A DNA stretch of 64,000 nt, taken from contig NC_009662.1 in the NCBI RefSeq assembly GCF_000010325.1, positions 764,501-828,500 of the forward strand, in the 5' to 3' direction. Made by a program: the position numbers and the translations under genes. The DNA is from Nitratiruptor sp. SB155-2. GTDB taxonomy: Bacteria; Campylobacterota; Campylobacteria; Campylobacterales; Nitratiruptoraceae. This document shows, in pieces, positions 48,890 through 59,296 of this stretch (positions within the stretch are counted from its first letter, which is position 1; each line of letters opens with the position of its first letter). The notes beneath the pieces were generated by a model that made no database searches, was not told the DNA's origin, and saw only the letters and a program-made list of their open reading frames with translations.

Positions 48890-50584
48890 ATGGCGAAGAT
48901 GACCGGCGCTCAGATGGTTGTAGAAGCAATGCGAGAAGAGGGAGTCGAAGTAGTTTTTGGCTACCCTGGCGGCGCCATAATGAATGTGTATGACGAAATT
49001 TACAAACACAGATATTTTCAACATATTCTTACAAGGCATGAACAGGCTGCAGTTCATGCGGCAGATGGGTACGCAAGAGCGACCGGGAAAGTCGGGGTTG
49101 CTTTTGTGACGAGTGGACCGGGATTTACCAATGCTGTAACGGGTTTGGCGACAGCTTATATGGACTCTATCCCAATGGTCGTGGTAAGTGGTCAGGTACC
49201 CCTTAGCATGATAGGAACGGATGCTTTTCAAGAAATTGATGCAGTAGGTATCAGCAGACCTTGTACGAAACATAACTTCCTTGTCAAAAGTGCCGAAGAG
49301 TTGCCAGAGATTTTAGCTGAGGCATTCTATATCGCCCGATCCGGTCGACCAGGGCCAGTACATGTGGATATACCAAAAGATGTGACTGCGCAGGTAGCGG
49401 AATTTAATTATCCAAAAGAGGTGAAATTAGAAACATACAAACCTACGATTAAGGGGAATGCTAGGCAGATAAAGAAAGCGGTCGAGGCGATAGCGAATGC
49501 CAAAAAGCCGGTCTTCTATCTTGGTGGAGGGATCATCCATTCAAATAGCGCTGAGCTTGTGCGAGATCTAGTAGCTGCCACTCAGATTCCAGCAGTTGAG
49601 ACATTGATGGCACGAGGGACTCTTCGATATGATGACCCTATGCTTTTAGGGATGGTCGGCATGCATGGCACCTATGCAGCCAACATGGCGATGAGTGAGG
49701 CTGATCTGCTCATAGCTCTTGGACCGAGATTTGATGACAGGGTGACAGGAAAGCTTTCTGAATTTGCAAAATATGCGAAAATCATCCATGTCGATATCGA
49801 TCCTAGCAGTATCGGAAAACTTGTGCATGTGGATTATCCTATCGTAGGGGATCTCAAAGCGGTTTTACAAGAGCTTGTGCCACAAGCGAAGGAGAAAGTG
49901 GATCCAAGCAGGTATGAGGCATGGCGAGAGATCCTAAACCGATATAACGAGCTCCATCCACTTACCTATGAAGATAGTGATGAAGTGTTGAAGCCAGAGT
50001 GGGTCATCCAAAGAGTTGGAGAGAAGCTCAAAGGCAAAGCGAGAATCTCCACTGATGTTGGTCAGCATCAGATGTGGGCTGCGCAGTACTATCCGTTTAC
50101 AAGACCAAGAGAGTTTATTACAAGCGGGGGCCTTGGAACGATGGGGTTTGGATTTCCTGCGGCCATGGGAGTAAAACGGGGAGTGCCTGATGAGATCAGT
50201 ATCAATATCAGTGGAGATGGATCGATTTTGATGAATATTCAAGAGCTCATGACTGCCGTAGAGTATCGACTTCCCGTCATCAATATCATTTTAAACAACA
50301 ACTATCTTGGCATGGTGCGCCAATGGCAAACATTTTTTTACGATAAACGCTATGCCGAAACGGATCTGTCGATGCAGCCAGATTTCGTAAGACTTGCTGA
50401 GAGCTTTGGCGGTGTTGGATATCGAGTGAAGACGAAAGAGGAGTTTGATAAAGCTTTGGATGATGCGATCAGCAAAGGCGTCGTCGCTCTTATTGATGTT
50501 GTCATCGACCGATATGAAAACGTTCTTCCAATGGTTCCTGCTGGTGGAAGTCTTTACAATATGCTTTTGGAATATAAGGATTGA
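48890..50584 (+). CDS. ilvB: Acetolactate synthase large subunit
   Basis: A 564-residue ThDP enzyme of valine/isoleucine synthesis. Motifs: VFGYPGGAIMNVYDE with the ThDP glutamate near RHEQAAVHAADGYARA, FQEIDAVGISRPCTKH, ISGDGSILMNIQELMTA (ThDP/Mg loop GDG...NN: GDGSILM to NIILNNNYLGMVRQWQ). Start ATG 48890 with GGAGATACA upstream; the frame is open from TTG 48851 but that would add 13 non-conserved residues. ilvH begins at the stop. Confidence 0.96.
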   Translation: MAKMTGAQMVVEAMREEGVEVVFGYPGGAIMNVYDEIYKHRYFQHILTRHEQAAVHAADGYARATGKVGVAFVTSGPGFTNAVTGLATAYMDSIPMVVVSGQVPLSMIGTDAFQEIDAVGISRPCTKHNFLVKSAEELPEILAEAFYIARSGRPGPVHVDIPKDVTAQVAEFNYPKEVKLETYKPTIKGNARQIKKAVEAIANAKKPVFYLGGGIIHSNSAELVRDLVAATQIPAVETLMARGTLRYDDPMLLGMVGMHGTYAANMAMSEADLLIALGPRFDDRVTGKLSEFAKYAKIIHVDIDPSSIGKLVHVDYPIVGDLKAVLQELVPQAKEKVDPSRYEAWREILNRYNELHPLTYEDSDEVLKPEWVIQRVGEKLKGKARISTDVGQHQMWAAQYYPFTRPREFITSGGLGTMGFGFPAAMGVKRGVPDEISINISGDGSILMNIQELMTAVEYRLPVINIILNNNYLGMVRQWQTFFYDKRYAETDLSMQPDFVRLAESFGGVGYRVKTKEEFDKALDDAISKGVVALIDVVIDRYENVLPMVPAGGSLYNMLLEYKD

Positions 50585-50586
50585 TC

Positions 50587-51054
50587 ATGATTGAAAGAAG
50601 AGTAATATCAGTTATCGTTTTGAACGAGCATGGCGTATTGACGAGAATAACCGGACTCTTTGCAGCCAGAGGGTACAATATCGAATCACTTACCGTTGCA
50701 CCCATACCAGGGAGCAAATATTCTCGATTGACCATCGTAACCAGTGGGAGTCTGAGAGTAATCGAACAGATTATCAAACAGTTGCATAAATTGATTCCTG
50801 TATACAAAGTCATCGAACATAGCGATTTGATTGAAAAAGAGATGGTAATGGCAAAAATTCCACTCGAAGAGCGTCTTGCTGATGTGGAAGCTTTATGTAG
50901 AGCTTACAATGGAAACATCGTCAATATCGGTCAAGATAGTGCCATCATCATGGCTGCAGATGAGCCAAGCAGAATAGCAAATTTTGTATCGGCTTTGAAA
51001 CGCTTTAATCCTAAAGAGATTGTACGAAGCGGGGTTGTTGCTATTGAACGCTAA
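50587..51054 (+). CDS. ilvH: Acetolactate synthase regulatory small subunit
   Basis: A 155-residue protein with an N-terminal ACT domain (RVISVIVLNEHGVLTRITGLFAARGYNIESLTVAPI cut to VLNEHGVLTRITGLFA) and the C-terminal domain (LADVEALCRAYNGNIVNIGQDSAIIM). It binds IlvB and confers valine feedback. ATG 50587 follows AAGGA; two residues earlier a TTG is in frame. It ends 11 bases after the lpxD start. Confidence 0.95.
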   Translation: MIERRVISVIVLNEHGVLTRITGLFAARGYNIESLTVAPIPGSKYSRLTIVTSGSLRVIEQIIKQLHKLIPVYKVIEHSDLIEKEMVMAKIPLEERLADVEALCRAYNGNIVNIGQDSAIIMAADEPSRIANFVSALKRFNPKEIVRSGVVAIER

Positions 51055-52015
51055 AATTGATCTTCAATCCATAGCCGATCGATTCGGCTTTGAGTTGGTC
51101 GGAGAAAATAAAACGATAACGAGACTCCAATCTTTGGATAAAGCACGAGAGGATGAACTCTCTTTCTTGGAAAATAAAAAATATATTCATGAACTTCAAA
51201 AAACGAAAGCCGGAGCCATTATTCTAAAAAAAGAGCACCTCTCTTACCTGCCGACTGGCGTTAGTGCTCTTTTAAGTGATGAGCCCTACCTGGCTCTTGC
51301 TTTCGTTTCAAGACTTTTTGCCAAACCACCCATGCAAACAAGCGGTAAACCTCCAAAAATTGGGGAAAACTGTCAAATAGCCCAAAATGTGTCCATTGGA
51401 TACGACAGTGTTATCGGTGACAATGTTACATTGATGCCGGGCGTTGTCATAGGTGATAACGTTACTATAGGTTCCAATACGATTTTATATCCAAATGTAA
51501 CGGTGTATCGAGACTGTGTAATAGGAAACAACTGCATTATCCATGCAGGAACCGTCATAGGGAGTGACGGATACGGATTTGCCCATACAAAAGAGGGCAA
51601 ACATGTAAAAATCTATCAAAATGGCAATGTCATCATCGAAGATGATGTGGAGATTGGCGCAAACTGTACGATTGATCGAGCCGTTTTTGATAGTACTGTT
51701 ATCAAATCTGGAACGAAACTGGATAACCTTATCCAAATAGCCCACAATTGTGAAATCGGTGAAAACGTTCTCATGGCTTCGCAAGTTGGCATATCCGGCT
51801 CTTCCAAGCTTGGTAGAAACGTTGTGATGGGAGGTCAAAGTGCAACGGCCGGGCATCTCGAAATTGGTGATTTTGCAGTCATTGCCGCTCGTGGGGGAGT
51901 GACGAAATCCATACCGGGTGGACAGACCTACGCCGGATTTCCTTTGATGCTCCATAAAGAATGGCTCAAATTGCAAGCTCTTCTGGCCAGACTTGTCAAA
52001 AAAGGAAAACTTTAG
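51044..52015 (+). CDS. lpxD: UDP-3-O-acylglucosamine N-acyltransferase LpxD
   Basis: A 323-residue left-handed beta-helix acyltransferase in lipid A biosynthesis. N-terminal uridine-binding domain (ITRLQSLDKAREDELSFLENKKY cut to SLDKAREDELSFLENKKY), then many hexapeptide repeats (from about residue 100) with the catalytic His in the DNLIQIAHNCEIGE segment. Start TTG 51044 overlaps the ilvH stop by 11 bases with no strong ribosome-binding site; GTG 51020 is an alternative with eight extra residues. Confidence 0.94.
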   Translation: MNAKIDLQSIADRFGFELVGENKTITRLQSLDKAREDELSFLENKKYIHELQKTKAGAIILKKEHLSYLPTGVSALLSDEPYLALAFVSRLFAKPPMQTSGKPPKIGENCQIAQNVSIGYDSVIGDNVTLMPGVVIGDNVTIGSNTILYPNVTVYRDCVIGNNCIIHAGTVIGSDGYGFAHTKEGKHVKIYQNGNVIIEDDVEIGANCTIDRAVFDSTVIKSGTKLDNLIQIAHNCEIGENVLMASQVGISGSSKLGRNVVMGGQSATAGHLEIGDFAVIAARGGVTKSIPGGQTYAGFPLMLHKEWLKLQALLARLVKKGKL

Positions 52016-52050
52016 CAATAAAAGTAGCAAATAACTTTTTCCTCCTATGT

Positions 52051-52056
52051 TATAAT
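52051..52056 (+). promoter_or_regulatory. -10 element before the small acidic protein gene
   Basis: A perfect TATAAT sits 29 bases upstream of ATG 52086 after lpxD. No clear -35. An unusually strong ribosome-binding site, AAGAAGGAGG, lies six bases before the ATG. Confidence 0.45.
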
Positions 52057-52085
52057 CTTTCTAAATAGCAAGAAGGAGGCTGCAA

Positions 52086-52382
52086 ATGGCAAAAACGCAT
52101 AGTGAAATCAAACTGTTTAATCTTTACGGAACAAAAGAGGGTATTGTAAGTGTTGCACACATTACTGAACCTTATGGTCCAGAGAGTGAACCGGTTGTGA
52201 GTATTGGAATCTCGCTCAAAGGGAATGCTCTTAATCCAGAGTGGAAAGTTCATATCCCTTATGAAAATATCGACGATCTGATTGAAGCTCTGGAATTAGC
52301 GAAAAAAGAATTCGGAAAAGACTACATTCCAGATGAATCGGCAAAACCACTTGATCACGACGAAAGTATAGGCGGGGATTAA
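52086..52382 (+). CDS. Small acidic protein of unknown function
   Basis: A 98-residue cytosolic protein, no signal peptide: [30 protein letters not shown], then a helix ([19 protein letters not shown]) and an acidic end (DHDESIGGD). Single-gene unit with its own -10 box and a strong ribosome-binding site, pointing to high expression. It ends convergently with the ribonucleotide reductase gene, overlapping by 4 bases. No family recognised; possibly a lineage-specific conserved protein. Confidence 0.75.
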
Positions 52383-54331
52383 TCGATTTGACAACTCTGG
52401 GTGCTGCAAAAGCGCTCAGAGTCAGCATGATGTCCGCTCAATGTATTCCACTCAACTTTAGGTAACTGTGTCACTCTCTTTTCAAATTCTTCTTTTTTTA
52501 TTGATTCAAAGGGCATTTGCGGATATATAGTTTCTTTTTCCGGCAAAAGCGTTAATGACTTGATCATCGGCAAAAAATGTTTGACAATTTGACTGAGATC
52601 TTTTGCGTCATATCGGGTTGGATCGAATTGAATGGTATTCGAGACCATATTGTCCGCCCATTCTCTTTGTAGCATAGTGAGTACCAGCATCTGTTCATAG
52701 ATATCTACTTCTTTTATCGATCGAGGATTGTCGTAATGGATAGGAAATGCAAAAACGTATGAGTTCTTATCATAAATATCCTCTTCAAACGAAAGTCCAG
52801 AATCTATCAAAAGTTTTGCCAGTTTTGATGTTTTACCGATTCTAATACGTCTAAGAGCATATGTGGCGAGAGGATAGTGCATTCCAGGACTTGTTCCAGC
52901 CAGTATACTGATTGTACCTGACGGTTTTACGCATGTAACTTTCAGCGATACTGGGATGCCAGCTTCTTTTGCCAATCTTTCATTCACTGTGCGTACCTTT
53001 TCATATCCTTTGCGTAACCATTTGATGATAGTTTCCAGTCCAAATTTTTCGATGGCATCCGCTACTCCGGAAACGCTTACGCCTATTCTTCTGTTTCTTG
53101 CTATGATCTCATTTGTTTCTGGTCTATGGGTTGGTAAAAGATTGACTGTTGAAGCATAAAATGTCGCATATTCAATGAGTTTTTGAAAATCCTCTTCATT
53201 TGAACATTTGGAGATGAAGATTTCGCTCAAATTACATAGCTCATAGCTTTCCAAAGCTATCTCGCCACAGGGGTTGCTCAGCCATGCTCTATCTGGTACG
53301 ATCTCTCCAAACCGTCCATATTTTTGCATATTTTCAAGATGCAAAACGCCTGGTTCACCATTGCTTGCGATCAATGACGTTATTGCATCGATATAGTGGA
53401 AATCATCAAGATTTTCAATGACCACAGAGTTATTGGAAATCCAACCATACTCTTTTCTCTCCGGAAATTTTTCATAATCTTTGAGATGTAAAAAAGTTTT
53501 ATCCCCCGGTCTACCGATAGCTATTTCGGCAGATCGCCTTATATTTCCAGAAACGACGCAAAGACCGATATTGTTAAACAGATCGACAACACATCTGGTT
53601 TTGTCAATTTTTTTATCCAGATAATCATCAAGAATCTGTTCTATCTTTTTATGTAGCCTTTTCAGAGGTTCGGGACCTGGTGCAATCCCTCCAAAAGTTT
53701 TCAAAGGAGATCCGGCAGGACGGATCTTGGAATAATCAAATCTGTAAAACGGACCATTATCGGTATAGCTCTGTATCAACAATCGGACCGACTTGACCCA
53801 TCCCTCTTTGCTGTCATCTATTACATAGATTTTGGGATGTTTTTTATCGGGTTTGGTCGCTTTGCCACTCCATGCTGTATTGAATCCAACTCCGGCTCCT
53901 ACCATCAACATATCCATGGCCCATTCTGCTGCATGTGCCAGATTGCTTGTATCGACGGCGGCACAATTGTAAAGTCCTGCACTACCTCTTTCATACATAT
54001 AGCGAGTACCCATCATCCATAAGCCTCGTCCTGGAGGAAGCCATCTGAGCTGAAGCATACTCAAGGCAAACTCTTTGGCAAATATCTGGGCTTGCTCTTC
54101 ATCCCATGGAAGATGGTAATTGAGTGCATGATTTTTACGGATAGAAAAGATGCCTTCCGTTACACGTATGACCGTATCAGGCCAATGTTCATTGGTGCCA
54201 TCTTCTTTGAGTCGGCTGTAGCTTCTATAAAACGTAACTTCACTGAGCAATCCAAATCCAAATCGGTAAGGAGTGTTTTGCAGAAGTTCTTTTGTTTGGG
54301 AGGGGAGCTTGAAAAAATGCTCTACATACAT
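52379..54331 (-). CDS. Adenosylcobalamin-dependent ribonucleotide reductase (class II, monomeric RTPR type)
   Basis: A 650-residue reductase making deoxyribonucleotides with vitamin B12. Diagnostic features: [12 protein letters not shown] near residue 97, the redox cysteine in YNCAAVD, the active-site loop [21 protein letters not shown] cut to [15 protein letters not shown] (Cys, Glu, second Cys), [16 protein letters not shown] and the C-terminal reducing pair CSTQSC at the end. This resembles the Lactobacillus leichmannii RTPR rather than the dimeric NrdJ or class I NrdA, and is shorter than 739. No riboswitch is seen in the 28-base gap to aspC. Last gene of the ubiX-to-RNR run. Confidence 0.88.
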
Positions 54332-54344
54332 GGTTGGCCTTTAC

Positions 54345-54360
54345 AAGGGCCAGAGCCCTT
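54345..54360 (-). other. Short hairpin between aspC and the ribonucleotide reductase gene
   Basis: On the minus strand AAGGGC-TCTG-GCCCTT (perfect 6-bp stem, 4-base loop) overlaps the aspC stop and precedes the reductase gene by 13 bases. There is no U-run after it, so it is not a strong terminator; it may affect mRNA processing or translation of the reductase. Low confidence as a functional site. Confidence 0.3.
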
Positions 54361-55526
54361 TAATAGTTAGAGATGAAACGTCTAATGCGTTTGATTCCTT
54401 CCCGAATTGTATCGATATCAGTTGCGAAGCTGAATCGAAAATATCCTTCGCTTCCAAAGCCAATACCAGGTACTACAGCGACTCCCTCTTTTTCAAGAAG
54501 CTCTTTGGCAAATTTCATACTATCTTGTTCTATTGCACTGTGGTTGACAAAAAGATAAAAGGCACCCTGCGGTTTTAACACGGATATGCCTTCTATTTCA
54601 TTGAGGAGTTGTACCGCTTCGTCTCTCCTTTGCTCAAACGCTCTTCGCATCATCTCTATATCTTCATCAATCGTTCCATCAAGTCCGGGAATTGCTGCTT
54701 TTTGTGTAATGGAGCAGATATTGGATGTGCTTTGGCTTTGCAGTTTTTTCATCGCTCTGACAAGCTCCGTATTGCTCGAAGCGAGGTAGCCAAATCTCCA
54801 GCCAGTCATTGCTGCTGACTTACTGAGGCCATTGATCGTTATCGTTCTTTTGTGCATATCTTCACTAATTGATGCCGCACTTGTAAATACAAGATTATCG
54901 TATACGAGCTTTTCATACATTTCGTCACTTGCGACATAAACATTCGTTCCTTCAAGTACTTTTGCAAGGGCTTCTAGTTCCTCTTTTGAGTAGACCGCTC
55001 CGGTTGGATTGGATGGAGTCGTTAGTATGAGAAGCTTGGTTTTGGATGTAATTGCTTCTTTGAGCTGTTCCGGGGTTATTTTAAAACCTGTATTTTCATC
55101 AGTTTCGATGATCACAGGTTTCCCTCCGGCATATTTGACAAGTTCTGGATACGTTACCCAATAGGGTGAAGGAATGATGACTTCGTCGCCTTCGTCGATA
55201 AGAGCCTGAGTGAGATTGAAAAGGCTCTGCTTCGCACCGTTACTTACGATGATGTGTTCTGGTTTATAGGTAAGATCATTGTCCCTTTTGAGTTTATCAA
55301 CGATAGCGGCTTTGAGCTCAGGAATGCCGTCTACGGCAGTATACTTGGTAAAACCCTCTTCGATGGCTTTGATTGCCGCATCTTTGATTGCCTTTGGAGT
55401 GTCAAAATCGGGTTCTCCCGCCGAGAAGCTCAAAACATCTTTTCCACTTGCCTTGAGTTCCTTTGCCAAGGCTGTTATGGCCATAGTGAGAGATTCTGAA
55501 AGTTGATTGATTCTATGGGATAACAT
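54360..55526 (-). CDS. aspC: Aspartate aminotransferase
   Basis: A 388-residue PLP aminotransferase of class I, subgroup gamma: SAGEPDFDTPKAIKDAA near residue 36, LTTPSNPTGAVY and the PLP-lysine in GLSKSAAMTGWRFGYLA near residue 232. It converts aspartate and 2-oxoglutarate to oxaloacetate and glutamate. Length is normal. It precedes the ribonucleotide reductase gene by 28 bases and lies just 1 base after cysE. Confidence 0.93.
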   Translation of the reverse strand: MLSHRINQLSESLTMAITALAKELKASGKDVLSFSAGEPDFDTPKAIKDAAIKAIEEGFTKYTAVDGIPELKAAIVDKLKRDNDLTYKPEHIIVSNGAKQSLFNLTQALIDEGDEVIIPSPYWVTYPELVKYAGGKPVIIETDENTGFKITPEQLKEAITSKTKLLILTTPSNPTGAVYSKEELEALAKVLEGTNVYVASDEMYEKLVYDNLVFTSAASISEDMHKRTITINGLSKSAAMTGWRFGYLASSNTELVRAMKKLQSQSTSNICSITQKAAIPGLDGTIDEDIEMMRRAFEQRRDEAVQLLNEIEGISVLKPQGAFYLFVNHSAIEQDSMKFAKELLEKEGVAVVPGIGFGSEGYFRFSFATDIDTIREGIKRIRRFISNY

Positions 55527-55527
55527 T

Positions 55528-56244
55528 TTAATCCTTTAGCTTCATAGATTTCAAAAATTCTTGGTATATTGTATCCAATTCTTCCTCTTTTTTGAGCAGA
55601 TTCTTATCACCACTCATGTAGGCGTGTTCCAAAAGTGCAAAACGTTTCAAAAGGTACTCAAAGAGCTCCTTGTCAATATCTGGGAGTTTGTTGTGCGATA
55701 GCTTTCCTTTATCGAGTCCTTTGCTGACCACACGTGCCGGGATTCCAACGGCGGTGGATTCAGCCGGAACATCCTTGACAACTACGGAGTTGGCTCCTAT
55801 TTTGGCGTTTTTTCCTATGGTTATGTTACCTAAGACTTTTGCCCCGGCACCTATAACGACACCATCTTCAATGGTTGGGTGGCGTTTACCGTGACTGAGG
55901 CTTACGCCCCCTAATGTGACTTGCTGGTAGATAAGAACATCGTTCCCAATCTCTGTGGTTTCTCCTATGACCACTCCTATACCGTGGTCGATAAAGACCC
56001 GTCTGCCGATTTTTGCTGCGGGGTGGATATCGATTCCTGTAAAAATTTGGTTGATACCCATGATCATGCGGGCAAAGAGTTTCCAACCATTTTTATAGAG
56101 TCGATGTGCGATGCGATACCAAAAGATACTCCAAACGCCCGGATAGTTTGTAAAGAGTTCAAACTTGGAATGGATCGCGGGGTCTCGCTCCCATACGATA
56201 GAAAAATCCTCTTTGATCTGTTCAAAGAGAGAGAGTTTACGCAT
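55528..56244 (-). CDS. cysE: Serine O-acetyltransferase
   Basis: A 238-residue CysE with an N-terminal helical region ([22 protein letters not shown] cut to [13 protein letters not shown]) and the left-handed beta-helix [56 protein letters not shown] cut here. Catalytic His occurs in [12 protein letters not shown]. It makes O-acetylserine for cysteine. It overlaps speA by 8 bases. Confidence 0.95.
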   Translation of the reverse strand: MRKLSLFEQIKEDFSIVWERDPAIHSKFELFTNYPGVWSIFWYRIAHRLYKNGWKLFARMIMGINQIFTGIDIHPAAKIGRRVFIDHGIGVVIGETTEIGNDVLIYQQVTLGGVSLSHGKRHPTIEDGVVIGAGAKVLGNITIGKNAKIGANSVVVKDVPAESTAVGIPARVVSKGLDKGKLSHNKLPDIDKELFEYLLKRFALLEHAYMSGDKNLLKKEEELDTIYQEFLKSMKLKD

Positions 56245-58075
56245 CGCTTTCCTTTTTTTGAGAAATTTTCAGATAATTGTTTTCATGCAAAAGAATACTC
56301 AAAATCTCTAGCAGTTTCTCTTTATTCTCACAATTACTTTGTGCTATAAGCTGTTTGAGATTGGATTGGATTTCGTTGATGTCGTAGTCTAGGTCATACA
56401 GGATATCGAGAATGCTTTGGGCTTCTACCATATTTTCTAAACTATACCCATTATGATCAAAACGAACGGTTACTTCTGTAGGATGGGTGAAAAGATTATG
56501 TTTCATACCTAAAATCTCTTGGTAGGCACCAACAAGGAAAAAGGCCAAAAAGTACTCCTCTTGGGAGAGATCCACATCATGCAAGAAAAGAGGGTAGTCC
56601 ACATTGAAATCGATTTCTCCGTCACTATCGCAGGTGATATCCCACAGTGATGCACTTCGTGTAGGGGTTTGGTCAAGTTTATTCAAAGGCATAACCGGAA
56701 AGCGCTGTCCCAAACCCCAAAAGTCTGGTAGGGACTGGAATAGGGAGAAATTGAGCAGATATCGCTCTTGGACCCTGTCCTGTATTCGTTTGAGTTCATA
56801 GCGATCTTTGTCTTTTGTCAGCTCTATCGCCTTTTTGATGATGAGATGCACCAGGATTTCAGTATTGCTTCTATCTTGCAAATCGATATAGCCAAGATCA
56901 AATAGTGTCAGGAGCGATTCCATATGATCGAGGCTGTCGTGAAAATATTCGATAGCATTGGACGGATTGATGGAGGTATACAGGTCATAAAGTTCTTGTA
57001 CCAAAGGCGGGTTTTTCTCTTTGAGTCGTAGCCCTTTTTCTGTATATTCTTGGCTAAAGAGCTCAAGAACCGGTGCGATGAGTACAGCATGACTCGCTGC
57101 AATGAATCGGCCAGATTCGGTGAAGATGTTTGGCTCTTCAACACCTTTTTGCTGGGCTATCTCTTTGAGAAGGAAAACGACGTCGTTGGTAAACTCTGTC
57201 AAGGTATAGTTTCTTTGATGGACATTTTCGTGCTGGGAGTATTCAACAGCAAGACCTCCGCCAAGGTTGATGTTTCTGAGATTCATGGCCCCCATCTTTT
57301 TGAGTTCAGCATAGATGTTTCCCGCTTCTCGCAAAGCTTTTTTGACAGGATTGATCTCGCCAATCTGGCTGCCGATATGAAAATGAATCATGGTAAACTT
57401 TTCCAAAAGATCGTTTCTCTTTAAAAGCTCCATCGCTTCTAAAAGCTCCGTTGCAGTAAGACCAAACTTTGAGTTGATACCTCCGCTTTTGGCCCAAATG
57501 CCGATGCCTGAACTGTGCAAACGGATACGAAGACCGATATTTGGAATCGGGTCTTTATACTCTTTTGCCGCTTCGATAATGTTTTCCAGTTCACCAAGCC
57601 CCTCGATTGTAAGCGTTGTATCATACCCCATCTTTGCAGCCAAAAAACCCAGAGTGATCATCCCTTTGTCTTTGAAGCCATTGACGGTAATAGGCGCATT
57701 TTTATTGTTGTACGCCATTGCGATGATGAGTTCCGCTTTGCTTCCAGCTTCCAACCCATAGTTGTACTCTTTTGCTATTTCTACCAAAGAAGAGACAAAA
57801 TTTGGAAACTGATTGACTTTCAAAGGAAAAACGGCGTTGAAATTACCTTTGTAGTTGAATTGGTCGATCGATTTTTGAAACTCTTTGAAAAGATTGTCGA
57901 TCTGTTTTTTGATTAAGTGAGGAAAACGAAGAAGAACGGGGCCTCGGATACCGGTATCCCTGATCTGTTTTGTAATCTCATACAAAGAGGGTCTGTTTGC
58001 ATAATTGACTTTGACGACACCATCTTCGATGATAAAATCTCCATTGGACCATAGGTGGATGCCATAATTTTTCAT
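56237..58075 (-). CDS. speA: Biosynthetic arginine decarboxylase
   Basis: A 612-residue PLP decarboxylase that makes agmatine for polyamines. The N-terminal barrel has [12 protein letters not shown] (PLP lysine) near residue 83, [22 protein letters not shown] and [11 protein letters not shown]; the C-terminal beta domain and a helical extension follow as in SpeA. Slightly shorter than the 658-residue E. coli enzyme. The ATG shares a base with the hisS stop (58075). Confidence 0.95.
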   Translation of the reverse strand: MKNYGIHLWSNGDFIIEDGVVKVNYANRPSLYEITKQIRDTGIRGPVLLRFPHLIKKQIDNLFKEFQKSIDQFNYKGNFNAVFPLKVNQFPNFVSSLVEIAKEYNYGLEAGSKAELIIAMAYNNKNAPITVNGFKDKGMITLGFLAAKMGYDTTLTIEGLGELENIIEAAKEYKDPIPNIGLRIRLHSSGIGIWAKSGGINSKFGLTATELLEAMELLKRNDLLEKFTMIHFHIGSQIGEINPVKKALREAGNIYAELKKMGAMNLRNINLGGGLAVEYSQHENVHQRNYTLTEFTNDVVFLLKEIAQQKGVEEPNIFTESGRFIAASHAVLIAPVLELFSQEYTEKGLRLKEKNPPLVQELYDLYTSINPSNAIEYFHDSLDHMESLLTLFDLGYIDLQDRSNTEILVHLIIKKAIELTKDKDRYELKRIQDRVQERYLLNFSLFQSLPDFWGLGQRFPVMPLNKLDQTPTRSASLWDITCDSDGEIDFNVDYPLFLHDVDLSQEEYFLAFFLVGAYQEILGMKHNLFTHPTEVTVRFDHNGYSLENMVEAQSILDILYDLDYDINEIQSNLKQLIAQSNCENKEKLLEILSILLHENNYLKISQKKESDA

Positions 58076-59295
58076 TAACGCTCCATAAAGTTTTGTATAT
58101 CGACTCTCTTTTCCTCTTTTCGTTCAAGGTCTTTGATCCAGACAAGACCTTCATTGTACTCATCTTCCCCAATTATCAGGGCATACTTTGCATTATTTCT
58201 ATCTGCACCTTTGAGCAGTGCTTTGAGGCTTTTTGGTTTGTATTCCATAATGACCCGATTGCTTTGACGAAGCTTAGTTGCAATGTCAAATGCGATATTG
58301 AGCGCTTCAGGGAGCATAACACCGATAAAGTACCCTTCTCTTTGGACTGGTTTGTCTTTGATAAGATCTAAAATTCTCTCAATTCCTATGGCAAAACCGA
58401 CTGCGGGTGTAGGTTTTCCGCCGAGCATTTCCACAAGGTTGTCGTACCGACCTCCACCTGCCACGGCATTTTGGGCCCCAAGAGCATTGCTAACAAACTC
58501 AAAGGCAGTTCTCGTATAGTAGTCGAGTCCCCTGACCAGGTTTTCATCTACTTCGTAGATTATACCTTCGTTATCCAAAAGATTCTTGAGGGTTTGAAAC
58601 TCTTGGTTGCACTCCTCACACAAGTTGTTTATAAGCTTAGGAGCATTTTCATAGATTTGTTGGCACTGTTCGTTTTTACAATCAAGAACACGGATAGGGT
58701 TGAGTTTGCGTCTTCGTTTACAATCGTCACATATATGTTCCTGATCTTCTAAAAATTTTATGAGTTCTTCTCGATAGGGTTTGAGACATACCGGACAACC
58801 AAGTGAATTTATTTTGAGGGTATAATCGATTTCGAAGTGGTCCAAAATAGCTTTTGCCAAAGTAATAATGGCTGCATCTTCATACACACTAGGCTCTCCA
58901 AAACTCTCAACTCCGAACTGATGAAACTGACGAAATCGTCCCTTTTGAGGGCGTTCGTATCGGAACATAGAACCGTAGTAAAAAAATCGATGCGTCCCAC
59001 CTTGACGGTCCAGTTTGTGTTCGATGAAACTACGAACGACGCCAGCGGTTCCTTCTGGACGAAGTACTATGTCATTGCCCCCTTTATCAATGAACTGATA
59101 CATCTCTTTGCCAACGATATCGCTCGACTCTCCGACACTCCTTTTAAAAAGAGCAGTCTCTTCCAATAAGGGAGTCTCGATGTAGGAAAAACCGTAGTTA
59201 TGTGCATAGTGTGAAGCGGTTTGTAAAAAGTTCAAGTATTTTTCACTGAGTGGCGGTAAGATATCTTTCATTCCACGTAACGCTTTTATCGCCAT
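58075..59295 (-). CDS. hisS: Histidyl-tRNA synthetase
   Basis: A 406-residue class II enzyme: RGMKDILPP at the start, motif 2 YERPQKGRFRQFHQFGVE, HisA motif LVRGLDYYTRTAFEF, GGRYDNLVEMLGG, and a C-terminal anticodon-binding domain. It contains a cysteine-rich insertion CDDCKRRRKLNPIRVLDCKNEQC cut at about residues 193-211 that could bind zinc, a feature seen in other HisRS of this group. It lies 1 base after tmk. Confidence 0.96.
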   Translation of the reverse strand: MAIKALRGMKDILPPLSEKYLNFLQTASHYAHNYGFSYIETPLLEETALFKRSVGESSDIVGKEMYQFIDKGGNDIVLRPEGTAGVVRSFIEHKLDRQGGTHRFFYYGSMFRYERPQKGRFRQFHQFGVESFGEPSVYEDAAIITLAKAILDHFEIDYTLKINSLGCPVCLKPYREELIKFLEDQEHICDDCKRRRKLNPIRVLDCKNEQCQQIYENAPKLINNLCEECNQEFQTLKNLLDNEGIIYEVDENLVRGLDYYTRTAFEFVSNALGAQNAVAGGGRYDNLVEMLGGKPTPAVGFAIGIERILDLIKDKPVQREGYFIGVMLPEALNIAFDIATKLRQSNRVIMEYKPKSLKALLKGADRNNAKYALIIGEDEYNEGLVWIKDLERKEEKRVDIQNFMER

Positions 59296-59296
59296 G

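Noticed and set aside
54332-54359. Cobalamin riboswitch before the B12-dependent reductase
   Set aside because: The gap is only 28 bases, far too short for a cobalamin riboswitch.
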